Source: Mesorhizobium sp. | GTDB taxonomy: Bacteria; Pseudomonadota; Alphaproteobacteria; Rhizobiales; Rhizobiaceae | Reading direction: 5' to 3' | Length of the DNA stretch: 64,000 nucleotides | NCBI GenBank assembly: GCA_004017275.1 | Contig: SAKE01000002.1 | Location: 392,757 to 456,756 of the forward strand | Shown here: positions 1-8,685 of the stretch, piece by piece | How positions within the stretch are numbered: the stretch's first letter is position 1 | Layout of the letters: each line of letters begins with the position of its first letter | Notes under the pieces: generated by a model | Databases searched by the model: none | What the model saw: only the letters and a program-made list of their open reading frames with translations | Told to the model about the DNA's origin: nothing | Position numbers and translations under genes: made by a program

Positions 1-642
1 AGCGCCTTCACGCTTGCCGCCTGGCTCTGCTACTACAACGCCGCGCGTAGCCTGCAGCTGGCCGAACTGACCACCGTCTATTATGCGGCGCCGATCATCG
101 TCACCGTGCTTTCGGTGGCGATGCTCGGCGAAAAGGTGCCGATGCTGCGCTGGCTGGCGGTGCTGATCGGCTTTGCCGGCGTGTTCGTCGCTTGCGACCC
201 GACCCATCTCGGCCTGTCCGTGCCGGTACTGCTGGTGCTGGCGGCCGCCTTTTTGTGGGGCATCGCCATCGTGCTCTTGCGCAGGACCGCCCTTGCCGAG
301 CGCTCGATGATCCAGCTCCTGCTCAACAATTTCTATTTTCTGCTGTTTTCGGCGGTGCCGGCGCTGCTTTGGTGGCACACACCAAACCTACCGCAATTGC
401 TGCTGCTTGCCAGCGTCGGCGCGCTCGGCGGCCTGGCGCAATATCTTCTCTTCGAAGGCATGAAGCGCACACCGGCCTCGGTGCTGGCACCGCTGGAATA
501 CACCTCGCTGTTGTGGGCATTCGTGCTCGGCTTTGCCGTCTGGGGCGACGTGCCGCGCCGCGAAGTCTTCCTGGGTGCCGCCCTGATCATCGCCGCCGGC
601 CTGCTGATTGTCGGCGGCGAGCATTTCCGCAAGCGGCTATGA
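1..642 (+). CDS. DMT-family (EamA) permease, 5' end outside the window
   Basis: The reading frame is open from the first base and ends at TGA 640-642, giving 213 visible codons. The protein is almost entirely hydrophobic, with about six membrane segments arranged like the second half of an EamA/DMT permease, and it has the usual basic tail (HFRKRL). Proteins of this family sit in the inner membrane and export or import small metabolites; the substrate cannot be read from the sequence. A second DMT permease starts 60 bp downstream on the same strand, so the two may be co-transcribed. The N-terminal third lies upstream of the window. Confidence 0.85.
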   Translation, partial: SAFTLAAWLCYYNAARSLQLAELTTVYYAAPIIVTVLSVAMLGEKVPMLRWLAVLIGFAGVFVACDPTHLGLSVPVLLVLAAAFLWGIAIVLLRRTALAERSMIQLLLNNFYFLLFSAVPALLWWHTPNLPQLLLLASVGALGGLAQYLLFEGMKRTPASVLAPLEYTSLLWAFVLGFAVWGDVPRREVFLGAALIIAAGLLIVGGEHFRKRL

Positions 643-702
643 TGTGGGTTACCATCATTGCTGACACTACGATGTCAGCACGGAACGACATAGGTTGGCG
701 GC

Positions 703-1629
703 ATGACTGACATTGCAGCCACCACCGACACCGCCGCGGAGCGCACGCTCGGCATCATCCTGGTGTCGTCATCGGCGGCAGTGTTTGGCTTGACAGGCGT
801 TCTGACCAAGTCGATCCATGCCGACCCGCTGACCATCATCTGCTGGCGCGGCTTTGTCGGCGCGATCCTGATCACGCTTTACGTTTTGTGGCGGCGTCAC
901 CGTTCCGGCGGCCGCGAAACGCTGCGGCTTGGCTGGCGCGGCTGGCTGCTGGCAGTAGAGGGCGCGCTGGCCAGCATCGCCTTCATCTCGGCGTTCAAGT
1001 TCACCTTCGTTGCCAATGTCGCCGTCATCTATGCCACCGCACCCTTCGTCACCGCGCTGCTGGCCTGGGTTCTGACGCGCGAACATTTCCGCCTGCAGAC
1101 GATGGTCGCCGCCGCGGTGTCGCTGTGCGGCGTGGCGATCATGGTCTGGTCCGGCTTCGGCAGCGGCAATCTGTTCGGTGACGGGCTGGCACTGCTGATG
1201 ACCATCGGCAGCGGCCTCTACATGATCATGGTGCGCGCCTTCCGAGACACGCCCGTGGTATGGGCCGGAGCAGTGTCGGCCTTCCTGTTGTTCGTGCTCG
1301 GCTGGTTCGTCACCGATCCGCTGGCGGTTTCGCCAAGGGACGCCCTTCTGCTCGTCACCTTCGGCGCCTCCTTCGCGCTATCCTCGATCCTGTGGACTGA
1401 GGGGGCGCGGCTCATCCCTCCCGCCGAATCCGGCCTGCTCGGCTCGGCCGAAGTGCCGTTCGCGATCTTGTTTGCCTTTCTGTTCCTGGGCGAGATCGCG
1501 CCAGTCGCCAGCATGATCGGCGGCGCCATCGTGTTGTGCGCGGTGTTCGCCCATGCGGGGCGGGATTGGCTGACGGTCCGCTCGCAACGCATGGCCGGCT
1601 CGCAACGCGTGGCGTCAAATATTTCTTAA
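703..1629 (+). CDS. DMT-family transporter with two EamA domains
   Basis: The 308-residue protein has about ten hydrophobic segments forming two EamA repeats (roughly residues 15-145 and 155-285), the normal length and layout of a drug/metabolite transporter. Family knowledge places it in the inner membrane as a permease for an unknown small metabolite. The short hydrophilic head (MTDIAATTDTAAERT) precedes the first membrane segment at the usual distance, which supports the chosen ATG. It follows another DMT permease by 60 bp and is followed by a strong terminator at 1731. Substrate unknown. Confidence 0.88.
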   Translation: MTDIAATTDTAAERTLGIILVSSSAAVFGLTGVLTKSIHADPLTIICWRGFVGAILITLYVLWRRHRSGGRETLRLGWRGWLLAVEGALASIAFISAFKFTFVANVAVIYATAPFVTALLAWVLTREHFRLQTMVAAAVSLCGVAIMVWSGFGSGNLFGDGLALLMTIGSGLYMIMVRAFRDTPVVWAGAVSAFLLFVLGWFVTDPLAVSPRDALLLVTFGASFALSSILWTEGARLIPPAESGLLGSAEVPFAILFAFLFLGEIAPVASMIGGAIVLCAVFAHAGRDWLTVRSQRMAGSQRVASNIS

Positions 1630-1730
1630 AAAAGTGACACAGTCACGGAACCATCATCCGGCTCAGGCATTGTTGGTGCGACGGGCCATCCCCAAGTCCC
1701 CCCAAACCCCTCGGCCCGTCCTACTTCCAA

Positions 1731-1792
1731 GCCGACCGCAAGGTCGGCTTTTTCTTTGCCACTTGGCGACCGCAAGATCGGCTTTTTCTTTG
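1731..1792 (+). terminator. Rho-independent terminator plus degenerate duplicate
   Basis: Positions 1731-1737 and 1742-1748 form a perfect 7-bp GC stem (GCCGACC/GGTCGGC) around a GCAA tetraloop, followed by TTTTTCTTT, a textbook intrinsic terminator for the DMT gene. A second copy starts 34 bp later: 24 of 25 bases (1734-1758 versus 1768-1792) are identical, but one base change breaks its stem. The copy ends just before the convergent LysR stop codon at 1798. Confidence 0.8.
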
Positions 1793-1797
1793 AGCTT

Positions 1798-2655
1798 TCA
1801 GCCAGCCGACAAGGCAAGGTTACCGCCGAGCAGGGCCGCCAGATCGGCTGCCGAACCATCGGCACCTGCGCGGAGCCGGATGGCGAACTCAGCCATTGGA
1901 ACCTGCGGCAGGCCAAGCTCGCGCGGCGCCTCGACAATACCGGAATGGGCAAAGCGGGCCGTCCGCAGCGTCAGCGCGACACCGGCGTTCACCGCCGTGC
2001 GCAGGCCAGCCAGGCTGGCGCTGCCGGCAGCAATACGGTAGCGGCGGCCGGCGGCATCGAGTGCGGCAAGTGCTGCTTCGCGAAAGCCGCAGTACGGATC
2101 GAGCAGCGCCAGCGGCAGCTCCTCCTGCCGCGTGGCCAGCCCCTTTTGTGAGCATAGCCATATCATCGGCTCGCGCAGCACGCCGACTTCGTCCGGCGCC
2201 GCAGCCTGGCGCATGACGATCGCCAGATCGAGGCCGCCAGACTGTAGCGCCTGGGCCAGTTCGGCGGAGCGGCCGACCCGCAACTCGATCCTGACGCGCG
2301 GATGACTGACGGCGAAGGCACGCAGCAGGTCCGGCAGGCCGCTGTCAGCGAAATCCTGTGTCGTGCCGATGGCGACGCGTCCGGCAGCGCGCGCGCCCTT
2401 CAACGCCAGCCAGGCCTCGCGGTGAGCGCCCAGGATCCGCCTGGCATGGCCGACAAGGTCCTCACCTGCCGGTGTCAAGCCACGCCCCCGTCCTTGCGGC
2501 GCCAGTAGCGGCTCGCCAACGAGGTCCTCCAACCGCTGCATCTGGGCGGTCACCGCCGAGGGCGAACGGCCGACGCTTGAGGCCGCCTGGGCCAGCGAGC
2601 CGCTGTCGACGAAGGCGAGGAAGGTTTTGAGCAAATCGGGGTCGAGCGTTTCCAT
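1798..2655 (-). CDS. LysR-family transcriptional regulator
   Basis: The 285-residue protein has an N-terminal winged helix-turn-helix (about residues 5-62, with the typical FLAFVDSGSLAQAA and PSAVTAQMQRLE stretches) and a C-terminal effector-binding domain (about 90-280). LysR regulators usually control a divergent neighbour in response to a small ligand; here the divergent neighbour is the tautomerase at 2769, 113 bp away. The ATG at 2655 is the natural start because the HTH begins within ten residues. The inducer is unknown. Confidence 0.9.
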   Translation of the reverse strand: METLDPDLLKTFLAFVDSGSLAQAASSVGRSPSAVTAQMQRLEDLVGEPLLAPQGRGRGLTPAGEDLVGHARRILGAHREAWLALKGARAAGRVAIGTTQDFADSGLPDLLRAFAVSHPRVRIELRVGRSAELAQALQSGGLDLAIVMRQAAAPDEVGVLREPMIWLCSQKGLATRQEELPLALLDPYCGFREAALAALDAAGRRYRIAAGSASLAGLRTAVNAGVALTLRTARFAHSGIVEAPRELGLPQVPMAEFAIRLRAGADGSAADLAALLGGNLALSAG

Positions 2656-2670
2656 ACTTCGATGGTATCG
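2654..2670. promoter_or_regulatory. Candidate LysR operator in the divergent promoter
   Basis: The bases next to the LysR start contain ATAC-N7-GTAT (2654-2668), which fits the T-N11-A consensus of LysR sites, overlapping the palindrome CGAT-GGT-ATCG (2660-2670). The site touches the regulator's own start codon, which would suit autorepression. It is the only clear dyad in the 113-bp gap between the LysR gene and the tautomerase. The assignment rests on sequence pattern alone. Confidence 0.4.
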
Positions 2671-2768
2671 AACCTTCAGTTAAAAACAATTCGATTTTTT
2701 TGACCCAAAGATAATGGCATGGTTCTTCTAACGGCGATCGGACGTCGCTCGAACCAAGGAGAAGAGAA

Positions 2769-3176
2769 ATGCCTATCATCAACATCAGCGTGACCGGCAA
2801 GCCTGACACCACCCTGTCCGCCAGCATCGCCAGGGAAATTACCGAAATCACCGCGACGCAGTTGCGCAAGGACCCGACGATCACAGCCGTTGCCGTGTCA
2901 TATGTCGATCCGCAGCACTGGTTTGCTGGCGGCAAGTCGTTGGCCGAGCATGGTACCAATACGTTCTGGCTGGATATCAAGGTGGTCGACGGCACCAACA
3001 CCAAGCTTGAGCTGGAAGCGTATCTGAAGGCGATCTTCGCCGCCTTCGGCCGCCTGCTGGGCGGCGTGCATGAGGAAAGCTATGCCTTCGTGCACGAAGT
3101 GCCGGCAGCGGCCTATGGTTACGGTGGCAAGACGCAGGAGTTCCGTTTCATCAGCGGGCGATTGAAGGCGGCATGA
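2769..3176 (+). CDS. Tautomerase-family protein (4-oxalocrotonate tautomerase-like)
   Basis: The 135-residue protein starts MPIINIS, so proline 2 becomes N-terminal after methionine removal and can act as the catalytic base of the tautomerase superfamily. It is about twice the length of a single 4-OT subunit (about 62 residues), as in the two-motif members. A strong ribosome site (AAGGAGAAG) lies 5 bases before the ATG. It is divergent from a LysR regulator, its probable controller. The substrate is unknown; enol-keto isomerisation of a small acid is the family-level expectation. Confidence 0.75.
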   Translation: MPIINISVTGKPDTTLSASIAREITEITATQLRKDPTITAVAVSYVDPQHWFAGGKSLAEHGTNTFWLDIKVVDGTNTKLELEAYLKAIFAAFGRLLGGVHEESYAFVHEVPAAAYGYGGKTQEFRFISGRLKAA

Positions 3177-3317
3177 GGAGCTCCGACTTCCCTCTCGCTT
3201 GAGGGGGAAAGCAAGAGGCGCACTCATCCGCATTGACGTTGCTCCCACATCGTCTAGGTTCTGGCCGAAGCGGCCGCAAAAGAGCCGAGGTGATAAAATC
3301 GTTGGGAGAGACGCGGC

Positions 3318-5540
3318 ATGATCCTGACACTGGCGCTGCTTGCGGGTCTTGTTCTGGCCTGGCTGCTGATCGGGGTGGTGGAAAAATTCCGCCTCGGCCT
3401 GCGCTTCACCCAGGCGCTGCTCTATGTGCCGTTCAAGCTCGCCTACCGGATCGGAGATAGCCGCATCAAGATCGCCCGTAAGGCGCCGGCCCCGGTCATC
3501 TACGTCATCTCGCATCAATCGCGTTTCGAACCGGCGCTGATGCTGTCGCTGCTGCCGGACGACACGCTGCATATTCTCGACGAGGTCTCGGCGCGCTCGC
3601 CATGGCTCGAACCGTGGCGCGAGCTTGGCCGCACCATCGCCTTCAACGCCGAACATCTCTTCGTCAGCCGCCGGCTGGTGCGCGTGCTGAAGGGCAAGGG
3701 CCGGCTCGCCGTCTATTTGCCGGATGCGGTCGAGCCTGACGTCAAGACGTTTCGGCTGTTTCGTGCTGTCACCCGCATCGCCATGCAGGCCGACGCCAGC
3801 ATCGTGCCGATCTTTGTCGGCGGCGCGCGCAGCCTGCCGGTGTCGCTGACGCCGGCGGACAAGGCACCACGGCACTGGTTTCCGCAGCTGTCGATCAGCG
3901 TGCTGGAGCCGATGACCATCGCCGAACTGGTGGCGCGCAATCCGGACCAGGCGTCGAACACCAATGCGCTGTTCGACCGTGTCGCCGAGGCGCGGCTTTT
4001 CGGCACCGACCTCGATCGCGGGCTGTTCCTGGCCATGCGCGATGCCGCAAGCCGTGTCGGCGGCTCGCACCCGATCATCGAGGATGTGATCTCGGGCGCG
4101 CTAAGCTACCGCAAGATGTTTATCGGCGCCCGCGTCCTGGGCAGGCGCTTCGAGGCGGCGACGGCGCCCGGCGAAGCGGTCGGGCTGCTTCTGCCCAACG
4201 CCAATGGCGTGGTGCTGTCGTTTGTCGGCCTTTTGTCGGCCGGCCGGGTGGCGGCGATGATCAACTACACGGCCGGGCCGGCGAGCGTGACCGCCGCGGT
4301 GCGCACGGCGGTGATCCGCACGGTTGTCTCATCGCGTGCCTTCATCGAGAAGGCAGACCTCGCCGACATCGTCGCGGCGGTCGAAAAAGGCGGCGCCAGG
4401 CTGCTTTGGCTCGAGGATGTGCGCGAAGGCGTCAGCGCGCTCGACAAGCTTGCCGCCGCCTTGCTGTGGCGCTGGCCGCTGCAGCGGCAGGACGCGGGCA
4501 AGCCGGCGGTGATCCTGTTCACCTCGGGTTCGGAAGGCACACCGAAAGCAGTCGTGCTGTCGAATAAGAACCTGCTTGCCAATGCCTTGCAGGCCGAGGC
4601 GCGGATCACGATTTCGCCCGCCGACATCCTGCTCAACGTGCTGCCGGTGTTCCACTCCTTCGGCCTGACGGGCGGCACCATCCTGCCGCTGGTCACCGGG
4701 GTAAAGCTGTTCCTCTACCCCTCGCCGCTGCACTACAAGCTCATCCCCGAGGTCGCACGCAAGGTGAAGCCGACCGTCATGTTCGGAACTGACACGTTCC
4801 TCGCCAACTATGCGCGCACCGCCAAGGACGGCGATTTTTCCAGCCTGCGCTTCGTCGTCGCCGGCGCCGAGGCGGTGAAGCCTGAAACCCGCCGCGTCTA
4901 TCGCGAACGCTTCCAGGCCGAGATCATCGAAGGGTTCGGGCTGACCGAGGCAGCACCGGTGGTTGCCGTCAACACGGCAATCCATGGCCGCGACGGCACG
5001 GTCGGTCGGCTGCTGCCGGCCATGCGCATGAAGCTGGAACCGGTCGAAGGCATCTCCGACGCCGGCCAATTGTGGCTCGACGGACCGAACTTGATGATGG
5101 GCTACATGACATCGGACCGCCCCGGGGAGCTGCAGCCGCTGACCGGCTGGCACGACACCGGCGACATCGTAGCCGTCGACCGCGAGGGCTTCATCACCAT
5201 TCGCGGCCGCGCCAAGCGCTTCGCCAAGATCGCCGGCGAGATGGTGTCGCTGGGTGCTGTCGAGATGCTGGTGCAGTCGCTGTGGCCGGAGGAACACCAT
5301 GCCGCGGTGGCGGTGCCGGATAAGAGGCGTGGCGAACGCATCGTGCTGGTCACCACCGCCGAGGATGCCAATCCCGACGAGTTGCGCAAATTCGGCAAAC
5401 AGGCGGGTGCCGCCGAACTCATGGTGCCGAACGACATCGTCAAGGTCGAGGAAATCCCGGTGCTGGGTTCGGGCAAGACCGACTATGTCTCGACGAGGAA
5501 GCTGGCGATCGACCGGCTGGGGCTCGGCGTCGCGGCGTAA
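3318..5540 (+). CDS. aas: Acyl-ACP synthetase / 2-acylglycerophosphoethanolamine acyltransferase (Aas-like)
   Basis: The 740-residue protein aligns in order with E. coli Aas, an inner-membrane enzyme that activates fatty acids and reacylates lyso-phosphatidylethanolamine. Residues 1-25 form a membrane anchor, about 55-240 a PlsC-like domain, and about 260-735 an AMP-forming synthetase with FTSGSEGTPK (401-410), PVFHSFGLTGG, LFLYPSPLHYK, EGFGLTEAAPV and GRAKRFAKIAGEM. The synthetase half is fully conserved. The acyltransferase half is not: the HX4D motif reads H66-QSRF-E71 and the FPEGR motif reads LPDAVEP (134-140), so acyl transfer may be lost or altered. It converges on psd-pssA, both phosphatidylethanolamine genes. 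The stop codon lies inside an 11-bp palindrome. Confidence 0.85.
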   Translation: MILTLALLAGLVLAWLLIGVVEKFRLGLRFTQALLYVPFKLAYRIGDSRIKIARKAPAPVIYVISHQSRFEPALMLSLLPDDTLHILDEVSARSPWLEPWRELGRTIAFNAEHLFVSRRLVRVLKGKGRLAVYLPDAVEPDVKTFRLFRAVTRIAMQADASIVPIFVGGARSLPVSLTPADKAPRHWFPQLSISVLEPMTIAELVARNPDQASNTNALFDRVAEARLFGTDLDRGLFLAMRDAASRVGGSHPIIEDVISGALSYRKMFIGARVLGRRFEAATAPGEAVGLLLPNANGVVLSFVGLLSAGRVAAMINYTAGPASVTAAVRTAVIRTVVSSRAFIEKADLADIVAAVEKGGARLLWLEDVREGVSALDKLAAALLWRWPLQRQDAGKPAVILFTSGSEGTPKAVVLSNKNLLANALQAEARITISPADILLNVLPVFHSFGLTGGTILPLVTGVKLFLYPSPLHYKLIPEVARKVKPTVMFGTDTFLANYARTAKDGDFSSLRFVVAGAEAVKPETRRVYRERFQAEIIEGFGLTEAAPVVAVNTAIHGRDGTVGRLLPAMRMKLEPVEGISDAGQLWLDGPNLMMGYMTSDRPGELQPLTGWHDTGDIVAVDREGFITIRGRAKRFAKIAGEMVSLGAVEMLVQSLWPEEHHAAVAVPDKRRGERIVLVTTAEDANPDELRKFGKQAGAAELMVPNDIVKVEEIPVLGSGKTDYVSTRKLAIDRLGLGVAA

Positions 5541-5690
5541 TCTCCCCCAGGGGGAGATTACGCCGAAGGCGACAGAGGGGGTCGGTTCTACCGGGTGCGC
5601 CCTCCTGCGACAGTCGGAGGTTAGCGCTTCACGCGCTGCGACCCCCCTCTGGCCTGCCGGCCATCTCCCCCTCAAGGAGGGAGAAAACGT
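5538..5690. repeat. Intergenic palindromic repeat element, copy 1
   Basis: An imperfect inverted-repeat element of about 150 bp fills the gap between aas and pssA. Its left arm is the palindrome 5538-5560 (TAATCTCCCCC, centre A, GGGGGAGATTA) followed by GACAGAGGGGGTCG. Its right arm has CGACCCCCCTCTGG and CATCTCCCCCTCAAGGAGGG. Related copies lie at 8806, 11308, 19202 and, as a half element, 22132. It sits between convergent genes, so either transcript would end in a strong hairpin. Confidence 0.8.
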
Positions 5691-5692
5691 CC

Positions 5693-6511
5693 CTACCCAA
5701 TGTCCGAAGGCGGCACCTTCTCGCCCTCCAGCTTGGCGCGCTTCGAATAGGCGCGCACGCTGAACGGCAGGAAGATCAGGTAGCCGGCGACCGAGGCGGT
5801 CAGCGTGTACCAGGGATAGGTCATCAGCAGGAGCACGTAGAGCACGACACCAAGGATGATCGGCAAGACCCTGTCACCCGGGATTCTCAGGCTCTTGCCG
5901 GAATAAACCGGCAGCCGACTGACCAGCAGGAAGGCGACCAGGATGGTGAAGCCGGTGGCGACGAAGGCGGCCGGACGGCTCGGCTCCAGACCTGTGCGCA
6001 GGAAATAGAGATAGAGCGGCAACATCACCAGCACGGCGCCCGCCGGCGCCGGCACGCCGACGAAATATTCGGACTGCCATATCGGGCGATCGGCCTTCTC
6101 GTCATCGAGCACGTTGAAACGGGCGAGCCGCAGCCCGCAGGCGATGGCAAACAGAAGTGCTGCGATCCAGCCCGGCGAGCCGGCGCGGTCGAGCAGGAAG
6201 GCATAGAGCACCAGAGCTGGCGCCACGCCGAAATTGACGATGTCGGCCAGCGAATCCATCTGAGCGCCAAATTTCGAGGTCGCCTTCAGCATGCGCGCCA
6301 GGCGGCCGTCAATGCCGTCGAGGAAGGCAGCAAGCAGCACCATCACCACCGCCGGCTCGAAGCGGCCTTCGAAGCCGAAGCGGATGCCTGACAGGCCGGC
6401 GCAGATGGCAAGCACGGTGACCAGATTGGGCAGCACCATGCGCATCGGGATCTCGCGGATGCGCGGACCGCCGCTGGCATGGGCCTCGAACTTTTTGTAT
6501 TGCGTGCCCAC
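5693..6511 (-). CDS. pssA: CDP-diacylglycerol--serine O-phosphatidyltransferase
   Basis: This inner-membrane enzyme makes phosphatidylserine from CDP-diacylglycerol and serine, the step before decarboxylation to phosphatidylethanolamine. The 272-residue protein carries the complete CDP-alcohol phosphotransferase signature D-x2-DG-x2-AR-x8-G-x3-D-x3-D (DGIDGRLAR, then GAQMDSLAD, about residues 65-90) and about seven or eight membrane segments. Length is normal for the type II, alphaproteobacterial enzyme. It starts 3 bp after the psd stop, so psd and pssA form one operon in pathway-linked order. An internal ATG at 6448 is a less likely alternative start. Confidence 0.93.
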   Translation of the reverse strand: MGTQYKKFEAHASGGPRIREIPMRMVLPNLVTVLAICAGLSGIRFGFEGRFEPAVVMVLLAAFLDGIDGRLARMLKATSKFGAQMDSLADIVNFGVAPALVLYAFLLDRAGSPGWIAALLFAIACGLRLARFNVLDDEKADRPIWQSEYFVGVPAPAGAVLVMLPLYLYFLRTGLEPSRPAAFVATGFTILVAFLLVSRLPVYSGKSLRIPGDRVLPIILGVVLYVLLLMTYPWYTLTASVAGYLIFLPFSVRAYSKRAKLEGEKVPPSDIG

Positions 6512-6514
6512 CGG

Positions 6515-7213
6515 TCAGGAAATCCGAACAAGAGGCGTGCCGGCGACGCCGCCGAATTCGGCCAGCACGGTTTCGCCGCCGACCGCCGTCTGGCCGACGG
6601 CAACACGCGGCGTGGCGGCCAGAGGCAGGAACACATCGACACGCGAGCCGAAGCGGATCAGGCCAAAACGCTCGCCGATGGCAATCGAGCCGCCAGCCTC
6701 GGCCCAGCAGACGATGCGCCGCGCCACAAGGCCGGCGATCTGGACGGCGGCGACCGTGCCGTTGGGGCTCTCGATGACAAGGCCGTTGCGCTCGTTCTCG
6801 GTGCTTGCCTTGTCGAGTTCGGCATTGAGGAATTTTCCAGGCCGATGTTCGATTTTCGCAATACGACCGCGCACCGGGGCGCGGTTCACATGGCAGGAAA
6901 AGACGTTCATAAACACCGAGATGCGGGTCATTTCGACATTGCCGAGGCCAAGTTCGCGCGGCGGCACAGCCGGTCCGACCGCCGAAATGATACCGTCGGC
7001 AGGGCTGACCACCAGGCGGTCGTCGACCGGCGTAACGCGCTCGGGATCGCGGAAGAAATAGACGCACCAGGCCGTCAGTATCAGACCGATCCAGAACAGG
7101 ATCGAGGAGAAATAGCCGAGGAAAAGCGTTGCCGCGCCAAACGCCGCGATAAAGGGATAGCCTTCGCGATGGATCGGTACGAACGCGTTCTTGACCGTAT
7201 CGACAAGGCTCAT
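6515..7213 (-). CDS. psd: Phosphatidylserine decarboxylase proenzyme
   Basis: The enzyme converts phosphatidylserine to phosphatidylethanolamine at the inner membrane and matures by self-cleavage at a Gly-Ser bond, which generates a pyruvoyl group. The 232-residue protein is of the short form with the FGS cleavage site at G189-S190, a hydrophobic N-terminal region (about 20-55) and the conserved VSPADG (69-74) and [13 protein letters not shown] (101-113) blocks. It is the first gene of the psd-pssA operon. All residues expected for activity are visible. Confidence 0.93.
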   Translation of the reverse strand: MSLVDTVKNAFVPIHREGYPFIAAFGAATLFLGYFSSILFWIGLILTAWCVYFFRDPERVTPVDDRLVVSPADGIISAVGPAVPPRELGLGNVEMTRISVFMNVFSCHVNRAPVRGRIAKIEHRPGKFLNAELDKASTENERNGLVIESPNGTVAAVQIAGLVARRIVCWAEAGGSIAIGERFGLIRFGSRVDVFLPLAATPRVAVGQTAVGGETVLAEFGGVAGTPLVRIS

Positions 7214-7464
7214 CTGCTGTAAACAGGCTCCGTTTCAAGTCCGGCCTCAATAGCCGAAAGCCCCCCTCGCCGCAACGCAACAATCGGCAAGGCAATTCCG
7301 AGCCGCCCTCCTACGGCGCCAACGGCCATGCCGATGGCAGTTTTTTTAAGAGCGAAAAGCAGTAGGGCCGCTGTCGGGACGAGGACCCCTCGCCCGTCCT
7401 TGGTGAGACAGCGTCATTCGTCGGTCTTTCGGCCGCGATGACGTGCAACCAGGAGTTCCAGCAT

Positions 7465-8328
7465 ATGCAGAAACAATCGGCCACCCAAGCGCGTCTCGTT
7501 ACTGCCGGCCTTGCCTTCGGTGAATCGCCGCGCTGGCGTGACGGGCGCCTGTGGCTCTGCAACTGGGGAACCGGTGAGATCGTGGCCGTCGATACCGATG
7601 GCAACCGCGAAATCGTGCTCACAGTGCCGGCCGTCCTGCCCTACTCCATCGACTGGCTGCCGGATGGCCGCCTGCTCGTCGTGTCCGGTCGCGAAGGGCT
7701 GCTATTGCGGCAGGAGGCGGATGGTGGGCTCGTCACCCACGCCGATCTGCGCAGCCTCTCGAAAAGCCCATGGAACGAGATCGTCGTCGACGGGCGGGGT
7801 AACATCTATGTCAATGGCGGTGGGCCGGCGCCGGCGCCGGGCGAGCATTTCGGTCCCGGCACCATCGTGCTGATCACGCCGGACGGCGCGGTCCGGCAAG
7901 TGGCGGAAAACATCGCCTTTGCCAACGGCATGGCGGTAACTGCCGACAACAAGATGCTGATCATTGCCGAATCCCATGCCAACCGGCTAACCGCCTTCGA
8001 CGTCGCCGCCGACGGCAGTTTGTCCAACCGACGCGTCTGGGCCGATCTCGACGGCTATCCCGACGGTATCTGCCTCGATGCCGAAGGCGCGGTCTGGTAT
8101 GCGGACGTGCCCAACAAGCACTGCGTGCGCGTGCTCGAAGGTGGTGAGGTGCTGCAGGCGGTCAATGTCGATCGCGGCTGCTTTGCCTGCATGCTGGGCG
8201 GCGCGGACAGGCAAACACTATTCATCGCCGCCGCCGAATGGCGCGGCTTCGAGCACATGGTCAGCGATGCCCGCACCGGCCAGGTGCTCAGCGTTGAAGC
8301 GCCGGCACCTGGCGTCGGCTGGCCGTAG
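7465..8328 (+). CDS. SMP-30/gluconolactonase/LRE-family protein
   Basis: The 287-residue protein has the six-bladed beta-propeller pattern of SMP-30/gluconolactonases: FGESPRW near the N-terminus, the NEIVVDGRGNIYVNG strand, FANGMAVTADNK, ESHANRLTAF and DGYPDGICLDAEGAVW. These supply the metal-binding Glu, Asn and Asp residues. The family hydrolyses sugar or other lactones, usually in the cytosol. I chose the ATG at 7465 because AGGAG lies 9 bases upstream; an in-frame ATG at 7438 lacks such a site. Substrate is not readable from sequence. Confidence 0.82.
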   Translation: MQKQSATQARLVTAGLAFGESPRWRDGRLWLCNWGTGEIVAVDTDGNREIVLTVPAVLPYSIDWLPDGRLLVVSGREGLLLRQEADGGLVTHADLRSLSKSPWNEIVVDGRGNIYVNGGGPAPAPGEHFGPGTIVLITPDGAVRQVAENIAFANGMAVTADNKMLIIAESHANRLTAFDVAADGSLSNRRVWADLDGYPDGICLDAEGAVWYADVPNKHCVRVLEGGEVLQAVNVDRGCFACMLGGADRQTLFIAAAEWRGFEHMVSDARTGQVLSVEAPAPGVGWP

Positions 8329-8337
8329 AAGCCTTAC

Positions 8338-8685
8338 CTACAGCCCGGGAATCCGCTTATAGTTGGCGATGTCGGCTCGCACGCCGAGCCGGGCGATCGT
8401 CTCTTGCGGGTTGAAAGCGATGCGCTCGTGCGCCGCCTTGACGATCGGTACGACATTGTCGACGGCCGCCTGGCTTTCCCATTCGACGATCGTGACGAGG
8501 TTGAATTCGCCCGGCCCCGAGAATTGCTCGAGCAGGAAATCCTGCACGAAGCCTCGTTGCAGCCGCAGCAATTCATGCGTTGTCCTCACCTTGGAAAGTA
8601 TCTCCTCGCGGGCGGCAGCTGGGACGACGAATTTGTCTACCCTGAACACGCTGCCACCGTTAACGCTCTGATTTATGTCGTTCAT
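8338..8685 (-). CDS. Antibiotic-biosynthesis-monooxygenase (ABM) domain protein
   Basis: The 115-residue protein matches the small ferredoxin-like ABM fold: FRVDKFVVPAAAREE, then a helix, GFVQDFLLEQ, and NLVTIVEWESQAAV. Members are dimers acting as cofactor-free oxygenases or haem-binding proteins, but many have no known substrate. It converges on the gluconolactonase-like gene with only 9 bp between the two stop codons. No operon partner is evident. Confidence 0.7.
   Translation of the reverse strand: MNDINQSVNGGSVFRVDKFVVPAAAREEILSKVRTTHELLRLQRGFVQDFLLEQFSGPGEFNLVTIVEWESQAAVDNVVPIVKAAHERIAFNPQETIARLGVRADIANYKRIPGL

Noticed and set aside
3188..3215. Possible additional copy of the CTCCCCCT element after the tautomerase gene
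   Set aside because: Only CTCTCGCTTGAGGGGGAAAG is present, without the second arm or the CAGAGGGGG segment; too degenerate to count.
4329..5675. 448-residue minus-strand frame opposite aas
   Set aside because: It is a frame shadow of aas and runs into the palindromic repeat; no known motif.
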